Shown in pieces: positions 1 through 10,300 of a stretch of 20,587 nucleotides of DNA (position 1 is the stretch's first letter; each line of letters starts with the position of its first letter). Location: assembly GCF_000485595.1 (NCBI RefSeq), contig NW_014580066.1, positions 635 to 21,221 of the forward strand, written 5' to 3'. This stretch comes from Priapulus caudatus. Taxonomy: Eukaryota > Priapulida > Priapulimorpha > Priapulimorphida > Priapulidae. A model generated the notes under the pieces. It did not search any database. It had not been told where the DNA came from and saw only the letters and a list, made by a program, of their open reading frames with translations. A program made the position numbers and the translations under genes.

Positions 1-362
1 AAGCGTACCCAGGGTGGTAGCATGAGCGAGGGTGGGTACGATAAGCTAGCCAGGGTGGGTGCATGTAGCGGGTGGGTAACACTGTAGCAGGGTGTGGGTA
101 CATGTAGCAGGTGGGTGCGACTTTGTTATGAAACGAAGGGGTGGTACATGTAGCAGGGTGGGTGGCAGTAGCGGTGGGTACATTGTAGCAGGACGATGCA
201 GGCGACATAGGCTGGGGAAGGCTGGCGGGTAACATGTAGAGCAGGGTGTGGGCTAGACATTGTCTTGAGAGCAGCGGGGTGTGCATGTAGGGCAGGGTGG
301 GTGCATTGTAGCAGAGTGCGTTGAAATGTAGCAGGGGGGGTACATAACAGGGCTCAGGGTGT
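1..362. repeat. Degenerate ~18-bp G-rich tandem repeat
   Basis: About twenty imperfect copies built on GGGTGGGTACATGTAGCA, with many one- or two-base insertions and deletions between copies. The + strand carries the G-rich runs. Indel-type noise at this density at the window edge fits a hard-to-sequence array. No coding potential is seen. Confidence 0.85.
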
Positions 363-392
363 CATAGTAGTTCGACAAAATAAATTGCTTAT

Positions 393-640
393 TTGCCTCT
401 TGTATTCTGCATTCTCATTTATTATATATTCTGTGTTATAACTTATATTGTGCTCTGTTATTTGTATTCACTATTGTATGGTATTCGGTGTTGTATTTTG
501 GCAAAAGTTTTTATATCGTATTCTGTATTCTGTGCTCTGTATTGTATATATATTGTAAAAATTTGTATTCTGTATACTGTATTGTTGTGTATTTGTGACT
601 GTTTGTATTCACTGTGTATTCTACTAGCTGCTGTTGCACA
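393..640. repeat. AT-rich TATTCTG/TATTGTA simple repeat tract
   Basis: An irregular array of TTGTATTCTGTATTG-like words. A second patch of the same words lies at 1098-1185, directly before the exon A acceptor, so both blocks look like parts of one intronic tract interrupted by the insertion at 699-1087. The 100-residue open frame through the first block is low-complexity and not a gene. Confidence 0.75.
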
Positions 641-698
641 CGTAACACGGCCTACGCTCGGTACGCGGTACTTAGTTGGTGCTAAGTTCTGGTAAAAA

Positions 699-1087
699 TG
701 CAGTTCACACGAAGATACCGAAGATTGCGAGGCTGTGTAGGCTAGCTAGGTGATAATATAGACTGGTACCGTCGGAGTTCCGACAGCCACACGCTACACT
801 ACGTCGTGCGCGAACGGGTAGCCAGTCTAGGTTAGAGCGGCTCACAATTTGCGCAATTGCACGACGAACAATGCGTTCACAATGCGCGAACAACACGAAC
901 AATCGTTCAACACGCACAATCAATACGCGCGGCCAGCGTGGTGCCGAATATACGCGGCTTAGTTGGCGCGGAATATGATTCCGCGCTAAGCAAGCCGGAG
1001 CAATCGCGGCTAAGCAAGCCGTGGCTAAGCAAGCCGCGTATATTTTAGCGTGTGAACGCAACTAAACTCCTCGTGTGAACGCAGCAT
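699..1087. mobile_element. Foldback/MITE-like element with GTTCACACGA ends
   Basis: The left end reads TGCAGTTCACACGA (699-712) and the right end is its approximate inverse, TCGTGTGAACGCAGCAT (1071-1087). Inside are a hairpin element (759-829), a perfect 14-bp inverted pair AATATACGCGGCTT (947-960) / (1031-1044), a tight 9-bp hairpin GCGCGGAAT-ATG-ATTCCGCGC (966-986) and three CTAAGCAAGCCG repeats. It splits the flanking TATTCTG tract. No clear target duplication and no transposase are visible. Confidence 0.55.
759..829. mobile_element. Short hairpin element, TAGACTGGTACC ends (copy 1)
   Basis: The left end TAGACTGGTACC and right end GGGTAGCCAGTCTA are near-perfect inverted repeats around a core containing CCACACGCTACACTACGTC. 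The same ends and core, in reverse orientation and with a longer spacer, occur at 10951-11054. The copy is 71 bp long and non-coding. Confidence 0.65.
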
Positions 1088-1197
1088 ATATTCTTTTGTG
1101 GTCTTGTTGTATTATATTTTATTGTATTCTGTATTATTTAGTTTATTCTGTATTGTATTGCATTCTATGATTTCTATTCTGTATCGCCTTCCTGCAG

Positions 1198-1394
1198 GGG
1201 GCCTCACTGACAGCCTACTGCCTACTCTGCGAGTACTTCCCCACGGCACAACGCGCCTTTGCTGGCAACGCCATCTACTTTGCCTGGTCCGTGGGTCTGA
1301 TGTCCCTGCCAGGCTTGGCCTATGTCGTTCAGGATTGGAGGATGCTACATCTCATCATTTCCGTGCCAATGCTGCTCTCTCTGGCCATGTACTG
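1198..1394 (+). CDS. SLC22 exon A (TM5-TM6)
   Basis: The acceptor is ttcctgcag ending at 1197 and the donor is TG|gtgagt at 1395, leaving phase 2. It encodes residues 1-65 plus two bases of Trp66. The translation contains [28 protein letters not shown] and [13 protein letters not shown], which match the TM5-TM6 region of SLC22 carriers. It is the first exon I can recognise in the window. The phase 0 assignment at its start is inferred from the frame; the preceding exon is not visible. Confidence 0.92.
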
Positions 1395-4300
1395 GTGAGT
1401 ATACTGCTACAGCTGCTACTGCTCGTTAACGTTGGGAAACTAGACACAAATTTGTTTTGTCGTCTTGGCCGTTTCTGTAAAAGGTCGGAAGTTTTGGGAA
1501 GATTGGTGTCATTATAAATAGAAGTAGATTTAGATGAGGAACGACTGTTGCACTATTTGCGATCTGAGGGTGTAACAGCCAAACGTAAGATACCACTGAA
1601 CTTTATTAGTTAAAAAATGCTTGAAAAGTTAGCTTGAATAGAAGTACCAAAGTAATTTATTGCACTGTGGTATGGGGTTTATGTACGTGTACAGTCTGTG
1701 CTTGTGGGCGTACTGCATCATATGGCTAACGGAATACGCTAATGATGAGGAAGGTCAAATACGTAGGAACTTATGCATGTCGTTTCACACGTTTCATTGT
1801 CTAACCTCCGTACCAGTACCCTACACAGGTGCTTGTCCCATCTTCACCAATCACAAGACTCCCCCTGTGTGCTATTACGTATGAGCGTCGGTTTACGGAT
1901 GCTTACCTGTTTTCCTGTGCAAACGTCGGTTTACGGATGCTTCCCTGTTTTCCTGTGCAAACATTGGTTTACGGATGCTTCCCTGTTTTCCTGTGCAAAC
2001 GTCGGTTTACGGATGCTTTCCTGTTTTCCTGTGCAAACGTCGGTTTACGGATGCTTTCCTGTTTTCCTGTGCAAACGTCGGTTTACGGATGCTTTCCTGT
2101 TTTCCTGTGCTAACGTCGGTTTACGGATGCTTCCCTGTTTTCCTGTGCAAACGTCGGTTTATGGATGCTTTCCTGTTTTCCTGTGCTAACACGTCGGTTT
2201 ACGGATGCTTGCCTGTTATCTTCCCGCAGGACGATGCCGGAGTCTCTACACTGGCTCATCACTCACGATCGCGCGGGTGAGGCTGAAGCCATCCTGGAGA
2301 CTGCGCGGCGCGTGAACGGGGCGACACTTCCCCCGCACTCACTCACTCTCATTCCGTCCTCCGCCCCCTCCTCCCCCTGCTGCCGCATCGACGGAGGAGG
2401 CAGTGGCGAGAAGCGTGAGAGGAAAAAGACGTTCCTCGACGTTCTGCGGACGCCGAACCTCCGTGTGCACGCTCTTCTCTGCTGCGCGCTGTGGTAGGTA
2501 TGCCGCGCAGTCGCGTGTGACCGTTGTATGCGTCCACTCGCTCCCCGGCACTAACGTTAATCGATTGTCTCTCATATCTGTGTTTGCAGTATCTCTTCGT
2601 GTAGTACATTCTTCAGTAGAGTTCTCGTTGATGGTAAAAGTGCTCACGTGAGACAATGAGTGCATTGTCTTTGAGACAATGAGTGCATCAATGTCGATGT
2701 GGCTCTTTTTTTAATAGTATGTAGCTGGCTTCTAGTCTTTGGTACCTGATTCTTTCTAGTATCTGTAATGCAGAAATGTTTTCATTCATGACATCTCTAT
2801 TAGGGATGAATTGAACGATTTTTAGCTCATCTGACGTAGTCAGATGCAGCTTGTAGATTTGCATGATCGTGCGTGCGTGCGTCCGTCCGTCCGTCCGTCC
2901 GTCAACAGTTGGGCACAAATCTAAACAGCTCGGCGTACGGATTCGAAAGTCGGGACGTGGGGGGGTAATCCGAAAACGAGTTAGGATGTCGAAGATGGGG
3001 GTCAAAGTTCAAAGGTCAAGAGGTGTAAAAGATATAACTTGACAAAAGGTGTAACTTAAGGTATAGGGAGGAAATGCAGAATTGCGGCACAAATCTAAAC
3101 GGCTCGACCTAGGCTCGTGATAGTCGATGTATAGCATCATGGTAGGAAAAGCCATCACTGTGCCGAAATTGGAGGTCACAGGTCAAAGGTCACAGGGCAG
3201 ATTTTAGACATTTTCTGAGGACATGGTCTGACGGAGCGATTGAAAAACTTTTTTGTTTCAGCGGTGACCTACCATTTTTATGGCTTTATTGAAAGTACCA
3301 TGAAATGTACTTTCCGCTGACATGCGAAGAGTAAGTGTCGGATAACCTTTTGACCCTCAATAGGAGGGTTAAACATTGATTTGTGTCACAATGCACCATA
3401 AAACAGGAGGTTCAGGCACTCGATTTGTATCAACCAATGGGATTTGGGAGGTATGCAGAATGCAGAAGATTGCTAAAATGATGTGTACGCAACTGCGTAT
3501 CTGCATATCTGTGTCACTACGCACGACTTAAATGTTACGTTTATAACCGTAGCAACAGACCTCAAACGAGCCCAGACGCTCTGCGGCTCTTGTTTTATAC
3601 ACTGCATTTTAATTTTTTTGGTCACTGTAAAAAAGGTTGCCATATCGTTCTACTTGCCACACTTCTTTGGCACTAAGTGGGATGAAATTCTAGGCAGGGT
3701 TCGCTTACTTGGGACTAGACAGATTTATGATCTTTTATTTACTGCCGTATAGTTACTATAATGGCAAATTTCACTGGCCCATTGATTTTCTCTCCTTGCA
3801 ATGCTGCTACTTTAGCTTTTCCCCATATGTAGGGTTCAAACAAAAGAGTAAGATGAAAATTCAGATGTAACCATGATATAAACATTACGATCCTGATCCT
3901 GAATTTAAAAGGATTTCAAGTCTGTCAAACAGCTAGAATATCTCGTCACTTGTCCTAATGTTACTAGATGATGGTCAAGGACTTTGGCCTGAGTGACTTT
4001 TTTCGAATTTATTAGTGCGGCGTTTTGAGCGGTTAAACGTTAACGTTAACGGTTAAAGGTTGAGAAGTTGAACGTTCCAGCTAAAGTTCCCGGTTTGGTA
4101 ATAAACGCTTTTTGTAATTTTGGATACGAACAAATATTTTTCAATCCATATATGATAGATGTTCAGATATAATTTTTGTGCATGATATGTTTACATGATA
4201 TACTGTAAAATGGAGTAATAAGCACAAATAATAACTACATTTGTAATTGTGATTAGAGTTTAATCTGGGGACTTAAACTGATTAATAGTCTATTAAATGC

Positions 4301-7300
4301 TATAATATACTGAAAAGCTATTAATAGCTTAATAAGCATAATCTTTTTAGCTATTTTAATAAGTGAAAGAACGAAGCTTTACTTAAAAGACGATTAGAGA
4401 CTACATACATAATGTACTCATCTGACCTAAGGTCTTAAATTGGCTTCTTATGGACACCCCTTGTATTATAAGCATGTTTTGCATAACTGAATATGTCTTA
4501 TATGTGTGCATAGTGTGTGTATGTGTGCGTGGTTGCATGTGCAGTAGCTGCATGGCTTCTTTATAATTGCTTTGGTCTTCTAGCTGCTGTTGCTGCTATT
4601 GCTAGAGGTTGTTAGCATCACAGACAGTTATATATCATGAACCTATTTTTATTTATGCACCTATTCATACTAATATAAATAGGTTTATGCGCACACAGGC
4701 AAACCAGTACAAAAGCCACTCAAGGAAAAATGCCAAAAGTGTTCTTTATAGATCGTTGTGCATCCTATAGGTATATAGAGGTCACATCCTATCAATGTGT
4801 TAACGTATAACTGCCGCTCGAGAGATGCCAAGAGTGCCCTTTATAGACGGGTATACCATCTATAGATGTGAAATGCCAAGTGTCATTTATACACTGATGA
4901 CTGTTCCATAGCGGTGGCCACTGATATAGGGTTGACGGTAGGCAATATGATATGATCGTTGCATACCAAACACCGTTGCCTTGATTTATTTCCTTATGTT
5001 GAAGATGCTTTATATTACTGCATGTCTCAGCAGAAGAGGCCTTTGTTGTTTTCGTTCATGGAGTCGTCACTGTTTATGTACATGCTTATGTCTTGCTTGC
5101 CATCTTTACGGTAACACACTCGCTGCAAACCAGTGAAAGTGGCTGGCGTTCGGCATGCGCTTCAAAATATGATGATTGTCTTGTATGTTGTATGTCGGTA
5201 GCATTTGTTTTGAAATTTGAGTGTAACTGATGTTTATTCCACTGTCATGTCTGTGTGTGCATCGAATGTATGAGAGAAGACAACTGTCACGGCAATGCTG
5301 TGTTTCCTGTTAATTACGTGTAATTCCTCTGTGTTTTTTTTTGTCAATTATTGTCTAAGAAGTTGGACTTTTACGGAAGCAGTTGCAACCCTTATCAAAT
5401 GTTTGTTGTCTAGTAAGAGACATTGTGTCGCTTAATAGTGACTGTATGTCCGGTGGATGGTTGCTTTCATACTTGCGGTTAGTTGTTACCATGAAGAACT
5501 TAGAAGGCGCCTCCTGCATATGTACGTGTGGCGTGCAAATCACCTTAAATTTGCCTTTAAATTCCTATTTAGCCTCTAGTTCCTTTGTGCACTCTGGTCA
5601 GACGACTTGCATCTCCCCTTCCCCGTACAATTTCTGCACCGCGAGGGGGATGCTTCCCCAGAAGTTCCGGAACAATCGACGACGTCTCTTTTGCAAAAGG
5701 GCCGTCTTGCGGAGAGCAGCGGGTACGTATCGTTGTTCTGCTCGACATAGTCGGTCTAACACCGTGTGGCACTGATCTCCTCTGTCATCTTATTTCCATT
5801 CGCAGAGCCGGGTCTAGATCACAGGTACGGGATCAGCGGCAGAGAAGGCATCAGGGCGTGGCCCGCCCCGCCCGGCTCTCATGTGATGAGGCTGGAAAGG
5901 AAACGTCGCGGTGTTTGCCCCGCACGCAGTCCCGCGTGTGAGTGTCAACGATGCGACGGCCGGTAGGTACACCGATTCTCCTTCTGTCGTCTCCGAAGCG
6001 ACCATTAGGGCGGTCTGACAGATCGCTCTCTCCCAGGAAATCGGCAGATGCTGCTCTGCAGAAAAAATGGAATTTTCCTGTGGAGTACGTGTTTTCGCCA
6101 ACCTCGGCACGCGGTGTGCACAGCGAATGAATTAACCTTCCATTTTCTGTCAGACAGGATGAGGGTTAGATGTCGCGACGCTCGCTGGGCAACAGCCGGA
6201 TTTAAAATATGTGCGATGTGATTTTCAGATCTTTGGGAATCTTTCGGTCAATCGATGGTGGTAATCGTTTGCTAGCCGTCGCCGCGCGGTGTGCGATGAC
6301 GGCATGTCACTGTGTCCATCGCGCCTTGCCGTCTCGTCGTGTATGCGCGCCGCTGAGTCGTTGTTTACGCGTCGTTCTGCAGGGCGATAAATGGCATGGT
6401 CTACTACGGGCTGTCGCTCGGCACACACGTGCTCGCTGGTAACAAGCACCTTAACTTCTTCTGGTCAGCCGTCGTCGAGGTTCCAGCCTACGTCGCCTGC
6501 ATCGTCCTGCTCAAGCGGTACGTTGCAAAGATGGCCGACGATTTCGGTGATTGTCGCGCGTGCGATGGCAGACGCGTCGGTCGTGACATTGTGTGGTTCG
6601 GCATGGCGACTTGAATGCTTTCGTGTTGAGCGATCACAGAATTCCGCGTTGAAACGGTTTTTTTAAGAATGCGTTTGAGTTGCTTCAGTGAGCTTTTCCT
6701 CTAATTATGGTCAGGGCATCTGTGAGCGAGGAATTATTACACTGTCTAATATCCAAACATTTTTTGGCTAAGTATATGCAGGGTTTCTTCTGAGGGGAAA
6801 TTAGACAAATGAGGTAATGACCAGTTTGGGGAAAAAATATGCGCATGATGGATTCAAATACAAGATGTATTGATATACTTATAGCTAGGTATATAGATAC
6901 AGGATATACTTATCAGTAAATACATTTTCACAACGGCGATGTTAAATTTGACAACGGCGGTACGCGGAAACCCTGATATGCTGCATCATGATGACTATAG
7001 ATGGTCTCAATCTTTGTATATAGATGCCAACTGATATTGTTGATGCTAGTAAATCTCAATACACAACGGGAAGGATTTCTGTACCAACAAACTTGCGTGT
7101 TTAAACTTACAGGGTTCAAAATATATATACTTAAAGCAAGGATTTCTCATGACCTGATGATACTTACCGGTACTCCTTGCATAACACCAAATATATCTAA
7201 GGCTAACATGTCATGTGTTTTGTGGGATCGTTTGGAAATTCCATTATCGTGAATCTGAACTAGCAGGCGCACGTTTGCAGTTCATCTGGTGTTTTATAGC

Positions 7301-10300
7301 CTATAACAGCACAAATTTGTGGTGATTGTTGTATCGGAGTAATCAGTAAAAAGTCCGCTTATAGGTGACATCCAATTTGTCTGCAATTATGTAGTTTCCC
7401 GATTTATTCGTGACCTACGTTGATCAAAGATAAGATTGGCTGATTACGCAGTGCAACTGCTAGGTAAAAAATCTTTGTTTCTGAGTTGTGTGCGAAACTA
7501 AAATAGTGCTGTGGAGCCAATAATGATATAGGCAGATATTTTATAGGAATTATATATATATATATGAATTTTTCCCATGTATGCAGTTCTTCATAACATC
7601 TCTAGGTGGTGAATCGATTAGCCGCGTTCCACTTGCGATGCTTCTACCCTCTATGCTCGTAATTACCCCTCGTTTCATGTCGTTGCCGTTGTGATAATTG
7701 CAGCATTACATCCGCGTAATTACCTCTAATTAATTGCTCTACCGCAGCAGCTTATACTAAAGTACTGTAATGTCAGCATTGCTACCTCCTGCCTGCGTAC
7801 TACTATAGTTGGTGAACAACAGTAGATGGTGGCCATAGGCAGCAGGCCTGAATAAGCATCGAACAGAAATTCACAGTAATACACACACTGTTACTGCACT
7901 TACACAACATACACTTTATTCATGTTAAATAACTACAGATTCATGCTCTATGCTCCGCTCGAAACTTTTGCCAGCTCTATGATGCGAATTTCTGCAAAGT
8001 TGTCTGAACACTTTTCAAACACAAAAATGACCAACCGGTCGCTGTGGCTATATGCTACCTGACGGAATGACACAACAACACGACAAGACCAATTTTACTT
8101 CTAATGCTTTCTAGACGTCTACGAGGCATCTAACTTGCGTGCGTAATGCAAATTATTGCGCTCTAGTGCCGAATTTCGGCAAAAAAAATGCAAAAAAAAC
8201 CTTTTATAGAGACGAAATAGTGCAACGGTGAACAATTTGCGGAGGCTTATACTGTTGTATGCCTCCTATACATCTATCGTGCTGCGAGCTGTGCTGACAC
8301 TTATTGCTGATGCTCTGCCTGAATACCTATTGTAGCAAAATGGGGAGTACAATAGCAGAGATGCCAACCACTGCGATTTATCCAGATTTTATACGAATTT
8401 CTATTCCTTTTCTATTTCTATTCTACGACCAGTTTGTATCAAACTACGAATTTCACTGTGATCGAACAAAATATTTTTTTTTCCAATTATTGTCATTTTT
8501 GGTCACTACCTCGAACTACTAATTTGATGGCCAGAAACTACAGATTGCTTCAAATATGTGTTGGCATCTCTGCAATAGACAGTAGGTGTTGGAAATAGCA
8601 GCCCGTGCCCCAGTCTAGGACTGTTAACTTCTGTGCTAGACTGGCACGTTTTTATGGATTGTACTATAAGTTGTACTATGGATTGTACTATAAGTTGTAC
8701 TATGGATTGTACTATAAGTTGTACTATGGATTGTACTATAAGTTGTACTATGGATTGTACTATAAGTAAAAATGAAAATGTATAAAATCAAAACTGGCTG
8801 GGTTTTCACACTCAGTTCCAAGACTGCAATAATTTTTTTTTTTTAAGTGAATGTGTGTGTGTGTACGGCCATGCGTTGATGGTTGCAAGCGAGCATGCAT
8901 ATATGTGCGTGTGTATGTATCTGCACACATGTATGTGTATGTGTGCGTACGTTGTATGTGTGCCTGTGCGTGCGTGCCGGCGTGTGTGTGTGTGTATGTG
9001 TGTGTGTATATATATGTTATGTTCGAGATTAAAATCGAGGTCGTGCGTTTTCAGGTTTGGCCGTAAGAAGCCGTCGTGCGCATTCTACGTCATCGCCGGT
9101 CTCCCGCTCATCCTCGTCCCGTTCCTGCCGAAAAGCACGGGTGAGTTGACACGCGCGTTAACGATCGATGCTTCTAGTTTATTGGTATTGGCCTCGTATC
9201 GCCACGCGACGCCCACTTACCCCCCAGTTCATTCTACGTCCACTCTCCATGCGTTTCACTCGAGTGACGATCAAGCGGCAGAACTCACACGCCATGCCAC
9301 TCTATCTCCAGCGCTATCCTTCTCTTACGATACACTCTTCAGTTCGTCGTACAATTCCCAGGGATGAGATTCTTCCGCGGATCCGCGGAAATCCGCGGAT
9401 TTGACAGTCCCAGGGGTCGATTTTGTGAAACGTCTAAATTCGTTGAGAAAATTGGGAGGGGGGTAACAATGTAACAATTTAAATTATATAACCTCAACAG
9501 CACCTGACTGTAGACTGTAGAGTGTAGACAGTAGGCTGACAGCGAAGTATACAGTGTATCTGTTTTTGCGTACCAGAAAAGAAAATCCTCGTTCACAGGC
9601 TGCAGTAGAGGGGTTTGAGGTAGCTGATCACGTAACGACCATGCCTGGCCTGGGGGCCAGGTTTACATGTTACTGCGTGCATGTTGTGTACATGACTATG
9701 CACTGATTGTTCCATTCGCATTGTGTTTTTTTCATTCAAATCTCGTCGCAGCAAGGCAGCTTATGTCTGAGTAAAACAATGCAAGCGACGGGTGAAAACA
9801 GAAAAATATCATTATGTCTAGACATTTAATAAAAAAAATTGCCCTATTTTCAGCCCCCTGATTTCCTATTATAGTTCGTTTGTTCCTTTTGACAACTTGA
9901 AAAGGTGATTCAAGAGTCTCCTATAATTTGTTCAGAATAGCTTAGAATGCACCAAATTGCACCATTCTTTTAAAAAAATTCCCGGACCCCCCTAGCATGG
10001 CGATGACCTACGGTCCTCGCGTAATTGCTCGCTCTTCGGTTTACTAATTAAAATTTCAGCTGAATATTAAATTATCCAATCTCATCCCTGAATTCCGTGC
10101 TATGATACGCATCTTATTTATAACACTTACTATAGTATTGAAGCCGATAATTTGTTCCCGGTCGTCGCTAAAGTCGTAACGTTGTCGTTGGATCTGCATA
10201 TAGTAAAATGGGTGATTATAACTAGTATGTCATATATGGCACATAGCTTAAAGATGCTTTCCCCGGAGCACGCATTTTTGTGACAAACCACTGTAAAAAC

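Larger units (their letters stand above)
2494..6382. other. Intron B-C (3.9 kb)
   Basis: It holds a (CGTG/CGTC)n microsatellite at 2868-2902, a pair of dispersed-repeat copies at 2908-3200, AT-rich sequence from about 3750 to 5380, short repeat units at 4716-4895 and a GC-richer stretch at about 5560-6350. The GC-rich part has open frames of 118-130 residues on the + strand, but these match no family I know and are not assigned. No intact transposase is seen. Confidence 0.7.
6518..9054. other. Intron C-D (2.5 kb)
   Basis: It contains a CAGGGTTTC-ended MITE (6779-6975), a short (TA)n at about 7550-7564, a 24-bp minisatellite (8653-8767) and a GT/TATG-rich tract at 8850-9015 ending just before the exon D acceptor. 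The stretch 6980-8650 is AT-rich and I recognise no gene in it. Confidence 0.7.

Noticed and set aside
1887-2229. CRISPR-like array
   Set aside because: The units are contiguous with no unique spacers and lie in a eukaryotic intron.
1773-2280. Three overlapping open frames encoding Cys/Phe/Val-rich repeat proteins
   Set aside because: They come from a stop-free 38-bp repeat open in every frame and lie inside an intron of the SLC22 gene.
2688-3005. 105-residue minus-strand frame with an Asp-Gly-Arg-Thr repeat
   Set aside because: It crosses the CGTC microsatellite and the dispersed CACAAATCTAAAC repeat, with no known domain.
5383-5966. Overlapping + frames of 118-130 residues in a GC-rich part of intron B-C
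   Set aside because: No recognisable family. The region sits between two exons that encode adjacent protein segments (TM7 is continuous across the junction), so no extra exon is needed. An alternative exon cannot be excluded.
8636-8821. 61-residue minus-strand frame rich in Ser, Thr, Tyr, Ile and His
   Set aside because: A product of the 24-bp minisatellite.
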